From Propioniciclava sp. (GTDB lineage: Bacteria > Actinomycetota > Actinomycetes > Propionibacteriales > Propionibacteriaceae), in the NCBI RefSeq assembly GCF_029977985.1, contig NZ_JARKOT010000008.1, positions 1 through 53,884 of the forward strand: a DNA stretch of 53,884 bases. The letters are read 5' to 3'. Below, piece after piece: positions 24,346 through 32,953 of the stretch (within the stretch, counting starts at the first letter, position 1; each line of letters opens with the position of its first letter). The notes beneath the pieces were generated by a model. That model had not been told where the DNA came from. It searched no databases and saw only the letters and a list, made by a program, of their open reading frames with translations. The translations under genes and the position numbers were made by a program.

Positions 24346-25020
24346 GTGCCCACCGCCTTGATGCCTGTGCTCGCCGGCGCCCTGCTGGGCGTCCTGGCGG
24401 CATGGCCCGCCTGGTGGTGGCTGCGCCGCGGAACCTATCGTCGCGACGATGATCGGGCGCTGCTGGGGTCGCGAGACGGCCGGGCGGCGGCGATGGCACC
24501 CCTGCTGCTCGCCTCGGTCTGCGGAATTGCGGGGGCGACGTCCGGCTTCGTCCCCGGGTGGGGGTGGCTGGTCGTCGGCGCCTATCTGGCGGGCGGCGTC
24601 CTCGTGTGCTGGACCGACCTCGACGTGCACCGCATCCCCGATCGCGTGACCGTGCCGTGGGCGCTCGTCGTGGCGCTGGCCTCCGTGGTCGTCGCCGCGC
24701 TGGGCGGCAACGGGTGGCTGTTGTCGGGGGGCGCTCTGGGCGCGCTGGCCTACGGGGCGCTGTTCCTGCTTCTCGCCGTCGTGGGGAGCCTGGGGCTGGG
24801 CGACGTGAAGCTCGCCGTCGTGTCGGGTTGGGTGCTGGGTGTGTTCGGCTGGCCGTGGCTCTTGGTGACGGCGCTGATCGCCACGCTCGCCACCGGGGCC
24901 GCCGTGGCCGTGGCGCTGCTGCTGGCGGGCCGCTCGCGCACGGCACACATGCCCTTCGGCCCGCCCCTCGTCCTGGGCACCGCCGTGGCCCTTCTGCTGG
25001 ACGCCGCACGCCTCCTCTGA
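24346..25020 (+). CDS. type IV prepilin peptidase (A24 family, TadV/CpaA-like)
   Basis: 224 aa with six to seven membrane helices. The two catalytic aspartate motifs of A24 peptidases are clear: CWTDLDVHRIPD (about 86-97) and SLGLGDVKLAVVSGW (about 147-161, GxGD-type). There is no N-terminal cytoplasmic methylase domain, as in TadV/CpaA. It should cleave the Flp-like pilin and TadE-like pseudopilins encoded on the other strand from 28986 to 27986, before export. The GTG at 24346 follows GGGGGC; ATG at 24361 is an alternative. It converges with the last gene of the tad operon, 191 bp away. Confidence 0.88.
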   Translation: MPTALMPVLAGALLGVLAAWPAWWWLRRGTYRRDDDRALLGSRDGRAAAMAPLLLASVCGIAGATSGFVPGWGWLVVGAYLAGGVLVCWTDLDVHRIPDRVTVPWALVVALASVVVAALGGNGWLLSGGALGALAYGALFLLLAVVGSLGLGDVKLAVVSGWVLGVFGWPWLLVTALIATLATGAAVAVALLLAGRSRTAHMPFGPPLVLGTAVALLLDAARLL

Positions 25021-25211
25021 TCCTGTCTTCGACATTCGCTTCACCTCCCCGAACGCCCTTCGACGCTAACGGTGTTCTGCCAAGCCGGCGATGGGGAGCA
25101 CTCCCCCTCGAGCCGTGCTGGCGGCCGGCAGCGCAGCTCGCCTCCCCGAGCTCGCGCTTGCGTGCCGCGGGGCGCGTGCAGCGAGGCGCGGCCGGGGGGC
25201 GCGTCGGCACC

Positions 25212-27989
25212 TCAGGCCTGACGGGCGCGCAGGCGTCCCTCCAGGCACTCCTGGATCAAGTCGACGGTCTCGGGCAGGAGGTCGAGCCCGAGGATGCGCG
25301 CCTGACGGTGGAGGCGTCCCACCAACCGCTCGACCTCGTCCAGGCGGCCCGCGGCCCGCTCAGTCCGGATCCGCTCGCCGAGGAGCAACTCATCGTCCGG
25401 CGCCGCCGCGAGGGCACGGTGGGCGCACCAGCTGGACGTGTCCAGATCGCGACGCTCGCGGGCGAGCCGGGAACCGAGCACGCCCAAGTCGCGGATGAGC
25501 GCCACCATGTCGGAGCGCATCGGCTCGGCCCATCCCCACGCACCCGGCGCGGCGTCCGCCAGCGGGGCGCCGCGCACCAGGCCGAGCGCCACGCGCACGC
25601 GCTCCAGCGACAGGCGGTTGATGCCGCCGGTAGTCAGGGTCAGCAGATCGTGCCAGTCGGACGTGACGCCGCGGTGCAGCGTCATGCGCCCGGAGTAGGC
25701 CTCCGGCAGGTACGGGCTGCCATCGGGCGCGGCCCCGAGCCACGCCCGCAGGCGGCTCAGGTTGGAGCGACGGGTGCCGTCGGTGACGAACAGGTCGGCG
25801 GCCATCTGCGTGGCCGTGGACGCCGGGTGCTCGAGCAGCCAGGCGCAGTACTCGACGCACTGCCGCTTGCCGCGGTTCGGTTCCTGGCCGGCGGCCCCCG
25901 CCAACTCGATCGGGCCGAGCAACAGCAGGCGGGGTTCGCCGGTCTCCGGCACGCGTGGGCGCAGTTCGATGATGTTCACGGGATCCTCCGGCTCGTCGTC
26001 GGACCACCACGGGGCGGGCACGGTGAGCGTCGTCTCAGCGAGGGCGTACAGGCCGCTGATCGCCTCGCGGGTGGCCACCGGAATGGCCTGGGGAACCAAC
26101 GCGCGGTCTTCGGTGAGTTGCCAGGTGGCGTCGCCCGCATCGGCATCGACGGGCAGGATGGCGGCCACGCCGCACGGCGTCTGTTCGATGGCCTCTGCCA
26201 GCCGGCGGCGCTGGGCGGGGGTGGGCGGGGTCTCGAACAGGACGACGTGGGCGGCCCAGGCGTCGGAGCGGTCGGGGTCGAGGCGCAGGGACGCCGCGTC
26301 CTCCTCCCCGAGCGCGCGGCGGCGCAGACGGGTGATGCGTTCCACCTCGTGGAGAGCGGCGTCGGCGTCCGGGGTGGTGCGCACGCGGTGCGCCCCGGCG
26401 ATCGACGCGAACGTCTCGTCGGGCGTGACCACCAGCAACCGCAGTTCGTCGGCCCACGGGGCGCAGGCGAGCTCGACGAGCATCGCCGAGAGGGTGTCGC
26501 CGGCGCGCGTGCCGTCGCTGTCGCGCACGCCGAGCAGGCCGGAGGCCAGCACGTCGACCATGACCAGATGACCGGCGGAGTCCTCACCGAGCGTGACGAG
26601 CGCCGGGTAGGCGACGGGGGCGGTCGCGTCGCCCAGGTCGCGCAGGCGCCCCCAGGTGATGGCGTACCGGTCGCCGACCTGCTGGAACCCCACGGGCGGC
26701 TCTCCCGGGTCGGTGGCGAAGGCGAACTCCAGATCGTGGTCGCCGACGACGGCCTCGGCCAGCGCCGGGACCGGGGTGCTGCGTGCGTGCCAATGGGCGC
26801 TCAGGCGCCGCAGGGCACACTCGAGGAGGTCTTCGCGGTCGGGTTCGTGGGCGGCGCGGACGGCACCCAGCGCCGCCTCGAACCGCGCGAGTTCGCCCTC
26901 CGGCGTCGCATACCGGCGGCCCACCGGTCGCGCCTGCGCTTGCAGGTAGCGCCGCACCGACAGCCCACCCAGCACGGCGGCCGCCGTCAGGCTCGTCAGG
27001 CCGCCGACCAGGGACAGGAGGGCGCGATCGTCGAGGTCGCCTTCGGCAACGGATTGTGGCGCCGCCGGTGCGGCTTCGTCCGGGTGGCGCCCGTCGGCGT
27101 GGTCGGGCGCCTCGGCGTCGATACGCGGCGGCGGGGCGTGGCCGGTCTCTCCCGGACCGATGCTCGGCGCGTCGGGCCCAGGTTCGCTCGCCGGTGGCGC
27201 ACCATCGGGGGCGGTCGCTTCGGCTGCGAGCATGGGGACGCGCAAGGTCCAGCCCACGTCGATGAGGTCGGGGTCGACGATGCGGTCGCGGTTGAGCGCG
27301 AAGATCTCGGGCCAGCGATCGGGGTCGCCCAGGTGGGCGCCTGCGATCCGGCTCAGCGAGTCGCCGGCGCGCACGGTGACGTGCGTGACCGGGTCGGGGA
27401 CGACGAGACTCGTGCCGGGCGTGAGGTCGGCGAGCGGATCGTCCGCGAGCTGTGGGTTCGCCTCGACGATCTTCCGCCACTGGTCACCCGAGCCGTAGTA
27501 GCGCTCGGCGAGGCTCCACAGGTCGTCGCCGAGCTGCACCCGATGAGTGACGTGCCGCCCCGCAGCCGCCGACTCCACTTCCGGTGCTGCGCCGTCCGCG
27601 CCGGCGCCCGTGGCGTCCTCGACGACTGGGTGAGGTGCCCGCGGGGCGGACGCCGCGGGTGCGGCCACCGCTCCCGCTACCGGAGTGAGCTGGGCGGTGA
27701 GCGCAGCCGCGAGCAGCGCGCCGGCGAGGGCGCGCGGCCAGGTGAGCCCGGGCAGGGCGAGCCGGCGGCGTCCGGTGACGAAGTGGGCTGCCTCGGCGGT
27801 GAGCGCCACCACCCATGCGACCCACGCGAACCAGCCGACGGCGGTGAGCAGGGCCAACAGGAGCCGCACGTCGGTGGCGCCGAGGAGGCTGAGCTCGGCC
27901 CAGTCGCGGAAGCCGAGGGCGAGCAGCAGCCACGGCGGGCCGGCGAGCAGCCCGACCAGGGCGGCCAGCGCGGCGGCGCGGCGCATCAT
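25212..27989 (-). CDS. large membrane protein with two LysM domains and a BTAD-like C-terminus
   Basis: 925 aa. Three membrane helices at about 5-27, 42-66 and 86-109 are followed by two LysM-type repeats (about 147-198, VTHRVQLGDDLWSLAERYYG; and 203-253, VTVRAGDSLSRIAGAHLGDP). After an acidic Pro-rich linker comes a fourth helix (about 328-346) and a long C-terminal part with a winged-helix-like segment (MAADLFVTDGTRRSNLSRLR) and tetratricopeptide-like BTAD helices to the end. LysM repeats bind peptidoglycan; BTAD is usually found in SARP-type activators. This mix suggests a wall-sensing or pilus-anchoring regulator. Its ATG overlaps the stop of the TadE-like gene (ATGA), so it is part of the tad operon. 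Confidence 0.8.
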   Translation of the reverse strand: MMRRAAALAALVGLLAGPPWLLLALGFRDWAELSLLGATDVRLLLALLTAVGWFAWVAWVVALTAEAAHFVTGRRRLALPGLTWPRALAGALLAAALTAQLTPVAGAVAAPAASAPRAPHPVVEDATGAGADGAAPEVESAAAGRHVTHRVQLGDDLWSLAERYYGSGDQWRKIVEANPQLADDPLADLTPGTSLVVPDPVTHVTVRAGDSLSRIAGAHLGDPDRWPEIFALNRDRIVDPDLIDVGWTLRVPMLAAEATAPDGAPPASEPGPDAPSIGPGETGHAPPPRIDAEAPDHADGRHPDEAAPAAPQSVAEGDLDDRALLSLVGGLTSLTAAAVLGGLSVRRYLQAQARPVGRRYATPEGELARFEAALGAVRAAHEPDREDLLECALRRLSAHWHARSTPVPALAEAVVGDHDLEFAFATDPGEPPVGFQQVGDRYAITWGRLRDLGDATAPVAYPALVTLGEDSAGHLVMVDVLASGLLGVRDSDGTRAGDTLSAMLVELACAPWADELRLLVVTPDETFASIAGAHRVRTTPDADAALHEVERITRLRRRALGEEDAASLRLDPDRSDAWAAHVVLFETPPTPAQRRRLAEAIEQTPCGVAAILPVDADAGDATWQLTEDRALVPQAIPVATREAISGLYALAETTLTVPAPWWSDDEPEDPVNIIELRPRVPETGEPRLLLLGPIELAGAAGQEPNRGKRQCVEYCAWLLEHPASTATQMAADLFVTDGTRRSNLSRLRAWLGAAPDGSPYLPEAYSGRMTLHRGVTSDWHDLLTLTTGGINRLSLERVRVALGLVRGAPLADAAPGAWGWAEPMRSDMVALIRDLGVLGSRLARERRDLDTSSWCAHRALAAAPDDELLLGERIRTERAAGRLDEVERLVGRLHRQARILGLDLLPETVDLIQECLEGRLRARQA

Positions 27990-28420
27990 CGCCGGCCCCG
28001 ATACCGGTCGATCGCCGAGGTGGCAGAGCCTTCGACAGCCCACTCCCCCGGCAGGCCGGGGACGAGCAGGTCGGCGAGGGTGACGGTGCAGTCGACGTGG
28101 ACGTCCACCTCCGCTCCGGTGCCGAGCGCTGCGGCGAAGCCCGAGGCGTCCACCGTGTGGCGGACGCCGCCGGCGCACGTGAGGCGAGCGTTGGCGGCGT
28201 CGCTCGCGATGACCTCGGCGGCCGCCGCCTGCGCGGTGCCGGCGTCGCGGGTGAGCGAGGCGGCCCGCGCGCCCGAGTCGGCCAGCTGCTGCACCGTCGT
28301 GCGGGCGTAGGCGAGGCGTCCGCCGGCCAGGACGACGCCGAGGATGAGGACTAACAGCGGCAGCAGGATGACGAACTCGACCGTCGCCGCGCCGCGTTCG
28401 CCGCGGGTCAGCCCCCTCAC
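27986..28420 (-). CDS. TadE-like pseudopilin
   Basis: 144 aa. The N-terminus has the class III signal of TadE proteins, TRGERG followed by AATVEFVILLPLLVLILGVV: cleavage after the glycine leaves a glutamate at position 5 of the mature protein, followed by a hydrophobic helix. The rest is extracytoplasmic with two cysteines (LTCAGG, VDCTVT) that could form a disulfide. The GTG at 28420 overlaps the previous stop (GTGA). Processing by the prepilin peptidase at 24346 is expected. Confidence 0.85.
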   Translation of the reverse strand: MRGLTRGERGAATVEFVILLPLLVLILGVVLAGGRLAYARTTVQQLADSGARAASLTRDAGTAQAAAAEVIASDAANARLTCAGGVRHTVDASGFAAALGTGAEVDVHVDCTVTLADLLVPGLPGEWAVEGSATSAIDRYRGRR

Positions 28421-28788
28421 GGGACCGTCACCTGCTCGACCGGCCGGGTGGCCTGCTCCCTGACGCGGGTCTGGCCGAGATCGACGAAGGTCGGCATCCG
28501 TCCGGAGACGACGACGCGCACGCGCTCGGCGCCGCGGCTCATCTCGATGGTGACGTCGGCGAGGCCGCCCGCTTCGGTGATGCGGGTCGCGACGGCGCGC
28601 GCGGACGCCTCGCTCGCGCCGAACAGCGCCCCCTCCTCGGCGGCGGCGATGGCCGCGTGGGCGGCGACGTCGCGGCCGTGGAACCAGATGCCACCCTGGA
28701 TGAGGCCGAGCACGGTGAGCAGGAGCAGCGGCGTGAGGACGGCCCACTGGACCGAATCCGACAGGCCGCGCTCGTCGCGGCGACGCAT
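28417..28788 (-). CDS. TadE/TadF-like pseudopilin
   Basis: 123 aa, beginning MRRRDERGLSDSVQWAVLTP then LLLLTVLGLIQGG. The DERG site and hydrophobic helix match TadE-type prepilins, but the usual glutamate at mature position 5 is replaced: the mature start would read LSDSVQ, with glutamine at position 6. The body is a short extracytoplasmic domain. It lies three bases after the Flp-like gene and overlaps the next TadE gene. It may be a minor pilin with altered processing. Confidence 0.78.
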   Translation of the reverse strand: MRRRDERGLSDSVQWAVLTPLLLLTVLGLIQGGIWFHGRDVAAHAAIAAAEEGALFGASEASARAVATRITEAGGLADVTIEMSRGAERVRVVVSGRMPTFVDLGQTRVREQATRPVEQVTVP

Positions 28789-28791
28789 GGC

Positions 28792-28986
28792 TCAGCCCAG
28801 ACCGGCGAGCTGGGTGGTGACGAACGAGCCGACCAGCGCGACGATGCCCAGCGCGATGGTGACCACGCCGGCGAGCAGGATGGCCTGCTCGGTCGACTGG
28901 CTGAGACCGCGTTCGTCGCGGTCGCGCGTGCCGGGCAGCAGGGTGCCGAGCAGGAGGGTGCCGAGGATGCGGTGGAGGAGCAGCAT
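28792..28986 (-). CDS. Flp-like pilin subunit
   Basis: 64 aa, the size of Flp major pilins. A basic leader ending RDRDERG precedes LSQSTEQAILLAGVVTIALG, the membrane/assembly helix; cleavage after the glycine is expected. The glutamate is at mature position 6 rather than the usual 5. It has its own ribosome site (AAAGGAAC) after a 28-bp gap, in keeping with the high expression a pilin needs, whereas most other genes of the operon overlap. Confidence 0.8.
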   Translation of the reverse strand: MLLLHRILGTLLLGTLLPGTRDRDERGLSQSTEQAILLAGVVTIALGIVALVGSFVTTQLAGLG

Positions 28987-29014
28987 GGGGGTGTTCCTTT
29001 CGGTGGGGGATGGG

Positions 29015-29896
29015 TCAGCCGTTGGTCATGAGAGTGAGCAACGGAGGTACGAGGAAGAACAGGCCGAACACGAGGCTCGGCACAACCATGAAGAGGGTCA
29101 TCCGCTCGGATTCGGCCGAGGCGTGCACCTTCATGGTGGTCAGGTGGGCGTCGCGGAGCTCCTTGACGCGGGCGCGGAGGGTGCCCGACAGCGACGCCCC
29201 GGATTCGTCCAGGCGCATCACGTCGGCCAGGTCGACGAGGGCGGGCAGTTCGAGCTGCCGGCCGACGTCGCGCAGCTCGCCGTAGGGCATCTTCTGTTCC
29301 AGCCGGGCGCGGTCCAGCGCCGACCGGATCGTCGCGAAGATCGCGACGTCCGACAGGGACGCCGCCGCGTGCAACGCCTGCGTGGCCGACTGGTTGGCGA
29401 GGCGTTCGAGGGTGACGAGGTCGAAGTACACCAGCAGCGCCTCGGTGGCGTCCTCGCTGGTGGTGCGCCCCTCGGCGCGCAGCAGCACGTCGGGGAGGAC
29501 GAACCCCACCACGGCCAGCACGAGGCTGACGAGCAGAGGCAGGATCGGGGCGGCGCCGGTCAACGCCCACAGGGCGACGCCGATCAGCAGGGGCAGCAGG
29601 AGCCCAGCGAGGGCGCCCGCGAGCTTGATGCCGGCGTGGCGGCGCAGCGTGCGGCCGCGCAGCTGGAGCTGCCGGTCGAGGGCGGGCGGCACGGTCCACG
29701 GGCGCCGGTCGAGCCACCAGCGGCCCAGTCGGTCGAGACCGGACGCCGCCTCCTCGGCCTCGTCGGCGGGCAGGGTGTCGCCGAGGACGCCGAGCGCGTC
29801 GGCGAGGCGGGCGTGCTGGGGCCGGAACGCGGCGACGAGGAGGACGGCCCCGAACGCGAGCAGCATGCCGGGGGTGACGAGGGCGAGGGCGTTCAT
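29015..29896 (-). CDS. TadC-like inner-membrane platform protein
   Basis: 293 aa with T2SSF architecture: N-terminal helix (MNALALVTPGMLLAFGAVLL), a central pair of helices (about 100-145), the cytoplasmic helical domain containing YFDLVTLERLANQSATQALH and LDRARLEQKMPYGELRDVGR, and a C-terminal helix. With TadB it forms the membrane platform that the TadA ATPase drives. Its ATG overlaps the stop of tadB (ATGA). Confidence 0.85.
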   Translation of the reverse strand: MNALALVTPGMLLAFGAVLLVAAFRPQHARLADALGVLGDTLPADEAEEAASGLDRLGRWWLDRRPWTVPPALDRQLQLRGRTLRRHAGIKLAGALAGLLLPLLIGVALWALTGAAPILPLLVSLVLAVVGFVLPDVLLRAEGRTTSEDATEALLVYFDLVTLERLANQSATQALHAAASLSDVAIFATIRSALDRARLEQKMPYGELRDVGRQLELPALVDLADVMRLDESGASLSGTLRARVKELRDAHLTTMKVHASAESERMTLFMVVPSLVFGLFFLVPPLLTLMTNG

Positions 29897-30756
29897 GCGC
29901 GGGCCCTCAGGATCCGTTCGCGGTGCCGGGGCAGGGTCATCCGGCGCAGCATGGCAAGCGACCCGACGTACAGCACCAGCAGCACGGCCAGCAGGACCTG
30001 GCCCAGCGGCGTCCCGTAGGGCGCGAAGAAGCCGCGGCCGAACACCATCGCACCCGCGAGCACGACCAGTGTGATCGCCGTGACCTGCCGCACGACCGCG
30101 CGCGGCTTGGCTCGTTCGGCCTCGATCTCGCGCAGGGCGCGCAGGCGTTCCTGGATGGAGTCGGCGAGCGCCGAGAGGGAGACGATGGCGCCGCTGCCGC
30201 CGCGGCGCACGGCGAGGATAAGGCTGGCGACGACGGCGTCGGCGTCCGCGTTCCCTAGTTCGTCGGCGAAGGCGGCGAGGGCGTCGGTGGGCGTCCAGCG
30301 GTCGTCGAGCCGGCGGACCAGGAGGACGAGCGGTTCGGCCAGTTCGGCGGGCGGCTGGCGGGCGGAGTGACGGAGGGCGTCCGTGATGGACTTGCCGGTC
30401 GCGAGGGTGGCGGTCATGCCGCGCACCCAGCGGTCGAGGGCGCCGAGCAGCTCGATCTCGATCTGCCGGGGCGCCGACAGCAGGCTGGGCAGGCCGATGA
30501 CCGCGACCGGGATGACCACTAGCATGAGGGGCCAGCCGGTCCACAGGGCGACACCGGTGCCGAGGACCACCCCGCCAGCGAACCACGCCGCGGTGCGCGG
30601 AGCGACGTGGCGGCACTTTTCCACAGCCTTTTTCCACAGACCTGTGGATTGCTGTGCACTCCGGTTCTCGCCGAGGACGCCGGCGGACCACGCGGCGACG
30701 AGCACCGCGCCCGCGACGGTCACCATGGCCGCCAGCGCGGCGGCGAGGGTGCTCAT
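29893..30756 (-). CDS. TadB-like inner-membrane platform protein
   Basis: 287 aa with an N-terminal helix (MSTLAAALAAMVTVAGAVLV), a helix pair at about 55-90, the T2SSF domain (LGALDRWVRGMTATLATGKS to DSIQERLRALREIEAE) and two C-terminal helices. It should pair with TadC beneath the TadA hexamer. Translation is coupled to tadA by an ATGA overlap. A short stretch coding for AQQSTGLWKKAVEKCRHV (about 33-50) is AT-rich compared with its surroundings and contains three DnaA-box-like sequences. Confidence 0.85.
   Translation of the reverse strand: MSTLAAALAAMVTVAGAVLVAAWSAGVLGENRSAQQSTGLWKKAVEKCRHVAPRTAAWFAGGVVLGTGVALWTGWPLMLVVIPVAVIGLPSLLSAPRQIEIELLGALDRWVRGMTATLATGKSITDALRHSARQPPAELAEPLVLLVRRLDDRWTPTDALAAFADELGNADADAVVASLILAVRRGGSGAIVSLSALADSIQERLRALREIEAERAKPRAVVRQVTAITLVVLAGAMVFGRGFFAPYGTPLGQVLLAVLLVLYVGSLAMLRRMTLPRHRERILRARA
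30617..30651. promoter_or_regulatory. cluster of DnaA-box-like sequences inside tadB
   Basis: TTTTCCACA occurs at 30617-30625 and 30630-30638, and the reverse form TGTGGATTG at 30643-30651. The first two fit TT(A/T)TNCACA. The cluster lies within coding sequence, and its role, if any, is unknown. Confidence 0.45.
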
Positions 30757-32171
30757 CGGGCCCGCCAGTCGGCGAGGAAGGGTGCCAGTTCGGTCATCAT
30801 GGCCGCCTCGGGCTGGAACACCGGCGAGCGATCCGGACCGCCGCTGTACACGAGGTGCGTGACGGGCCGATTGCCCTCCACGGCACCCGTGAGCGCCCGC
30901 ACCTCCGAGACGTACCGCGTCCGGACACCGCCGCGCCACGTGTCGTCGGTCAACTGGACGTGAACGAGCAGGTGGATGTGGTGGGCGATCTGGCGGTAGG
31001 CCTCGTCGACGGTCAGGACGCCGCCCTGCGCGACGCGCGCGGCGAGTCGGTCCATGGTGGACGCCGCGGAGTGCGAGTGGGTCGTACTGAGCGTTCCGGC
31101 GCCCGCTTGCATCGCTTCGAACATGGCGCCGGCTTCGACGCCGCGGACCTCGCCCACGACGAGCCGCGACAGGTTCTGGCGCAGCGCTTCCGGGATCAGG
31201 TCGGCGACGGTGAACTCGCCCACGTTGCGCCCGTCGGCGATCTCGCCGAGACCGACGCGGGCCTGAAGGGCGAGCATGTTGCGGCGAGTGGGTTGCAGGT
31301 GCGTGAGGAGTTCGTAGTCGGTCTCCAGCGTGCCGAACCGCTCGTTGCCGGGGATCGACGCGATGAGGGCCCGCAGCAAGGTGGTCTTGCCAGCGCCTTG
31401 GTCGCCCGCGATCACAATGGACTTCCGGGCCATGATCGCCGCGTGCAGGAGGCGCCCCACGTCGTCCGGCAGCATGCCGCGGTCGACGAGTTCGGGCAGG
31501 TCGACGGCGGTCAGGATGTGCTGGCGGATCGTCACACTCGGCCGGTAGCTCAGCCCGAACCCGATGGCGTGCAGGCGGTGGGAGTTGCCCAGCGCGAGCG
31601 TCATCGTGGGGTGCGCGTCGTCGAACGGACGCGGCGGGTTCACCGACTCGCCCAGGAACCGGATCGCCTCCACCAACTCCTCATCGGAGTCGGCCACGGG
31701 CGCATGTTCGACGCGGTGCCCGTCGCCGTATTGCACCATCACCGAGTCGCAACCGTGGATCTCGATGTTCTCGGCGTCCGCGAGCTCGAACAGCGGTTGC
31801 AGGCGGCCGTAGCCGAAGATGGCATCCTCGAGCGCCGCCGCGTACCGCTGCTCCTTCTCCAGCGGCCACAGCTGCCCGAGCTGGCTCTGCGCATCCGCGT
31901 GGTGGCGCACGACACGCCGGGTGATCGCCCGGCCGAGCAACCGCCGATCGGCCTCCGACAAGGCCGTTCCGTGCGTCTGGGCGTGCAACTCGGCCTCGCG
32001 GGTGATCTCCTCCGACGCTTTGCGCCGCAGCACCACGACCAGGCCCCAGTCGATCGCCTCCTCGTGCGGCACGGACGCCGCCGCCCGCCTCAGTTCGGGG
32101 GCGCTCAGGGCGAACTCGGTGCCTTGGAGCAGGGGCACGTCGGCGAGCCGCCGCATCTCGGTGGCCGTCAT
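30753..32171 (-). CDS. TadA/CpaF-like secretion ATPase
   Basis: 472 aa hexameric VirB11/GspE-type ATPase. Visible motifs are Walker A IAGDQGAGKTTLLRAL (about 253-268), the Asp box region RFGTLETDYELL, Walker B-like LSRLVVGEVRG and the His box STTHSHSAASTMDRL. The N-terminal domain covers about 1-220. It would power assembly of the Flp-type pilus encoded downstream. The ATG overlaps the stop of the TadZ-like gene. Length and motifs are normal, so the engine of the system looks functional. Confidence 0.92.
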   Translation of the reverse strand: MTATEMRRLADVPLLQGTEFALSAPELRRAAASVPHEEAIDWGLVVVLRRKASEEITREAELHAQTHGTALSEADRRLLGRAITRRVVRHHADAQSQLGQLWPLEKEQRYAAALEDAIFGYGRLQPLFELADAENIEIHGCDSVMVQYGDGHRVEHAPVADSDEELVEAIRFLGESVNPPRPFDDAHPTMTLALGNSHRLHAIGFGLSYRPSVTIRQHILTAVDLPELVDRGMLPDDVGRLLHAAIMARKSIVIAGDQGAGKTTLLRALIASIPGNERFGTLETDYELLTHLQPTRRNMLALQARVGLGEIADGRNVGEFTVADLIPEALRQNLSRLVVGEVRGVEAGAMFEAMQAGAGTLSTTHSHSAASTMDRLAARVAQGGVLTVDEAYRQIAHHIHLLVHVQLTDDTWRGGVRTRYVSEVRALTGAVEGNRPVTHLVYSGGPDRSPVFQPEAAMMTELAPFLADWRAR

Positions 32172-32953
32172 GCGGCCCCCTCGAGGTCGAGCCCGGCGGT
32201 CATGCGGCCGCGCAACGCGGCCGCGGCGCGGGCGTACGAGCGGGCCAGCGCCTGCCGCGACCAGTTCGCCGGCAGCGACCCGGCTTCCACCAGGTCGGAC
32301 GCCGACCGCGGCTCCCACGCGACCTCGGCCAGCACGTCGACGCCGAACTGCTCGGCGACCTCCTTCGCCGCGTACGGTCGGCCCGGTCCGACGAGGACGA
32401 GGCCGACCCGCCCCAGCGGAGCCGCCTCGAGCAGCCGGGCGAGGTGCAGCCGCAGCCCGGCCAGCGACACGAGCGAGGTGCGGCAGACGAGGCCGACGGC
32501 GTCCGCGCCCGCGAGCAGGTCGGCCGGCAGTCCGGTGTGACCGGGCCTTCCCGCGTCCACGACGAGATCGTGGGCGGCGCCGCGAACCGAGTCGAGCAGC
32601 GGCGTCCAGACCCCGTCGAACAAGGGCACCGAGCCGAGGTGTGAGAAGCCGGGCACGAAGCGGCGACCGGCGGCGTCCGGCTCGCCCTTGGGGTGGGGAG
32701 CGCCGGGCAGGTCCACGGTGTTCGCGGCCAGGGCGGCATCGAGCGGCCGCCGCTCGCGGTGGGCCTGCAGCAACCCCTGCACGCCGAGGCCCTGCGGGGC
32801 CACGCCGCTCAGGTAGCCGGCCAGAACCGTGTGCGGGGCGGCGCGGTCGGCGTCCACGAGGACGACATCACGCGGCCACGCGAGCGCCAACCCCAGGGCT
32901 GTCGCGGTGACGCCAGGGGCACCCGAGGCCCCGGTCAGGACGAGGACGCTCAT
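32168..32953 (-). CDS. TadZ/CpaE-like MinD-fold protein with altered P-loop
   Basis: 261 aa. VLVLTGASGAPGVTATALGL then ALAWPRDVVLVDADRAAPHT is the deviant Walker A and Asp box of the ParA/MinD superfamily, but the signature lysines of KGGxGKT are absent (GASGAPGVTAT), so ATP binding may be weak or lost. The later HDLVVDAGRPGH is the Walker B-like region. TadZ/CpaE proteins place the pilus machine at the cell pole. It lies between the SAF and TadA genes, overlapping both by four bases, exactly as in other tad loci. Confidence 0.8.
   Translation of the reverse strand: MSVLVLTGASGAPGVTATALGLALAWPRDVVLVDADRAAPHTVLAGYLSGVAPQGLGVQGLLQAHRERRPLDAALAANTVDLPGAPHPKGEPDAAGRRFVPGFSHLGSVPLFDGVWTPLLDSVRGAAHDLVVDAGRPGHTGLPADLLAGADAVGLVCRTSLVSLAGLRLHLARLLEAAPLGRVGLVLVGPGRPYAAKEVAEQFGVDVLAEVAWEPRSASDLVEAGSLPANWSRQALARSYARAAAALRGRMTAGLDLEGAA

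Noticed and set aside
25093-25106. Hairpin GGGGAGCACTCCCC as terminator between the prepilin peptidase and LysM-BTAD genes
   Set aside because: Six-base arms with a two-base loop cannot form a good hairpin, and no T-run follows.
24558-28310. 1250-codon plus-strand frame opposite the LysM-BTAD gene
   Set aside because: The minus strand has clear domains and operon context; the plus frame is a long GC-rich antisense shadow.
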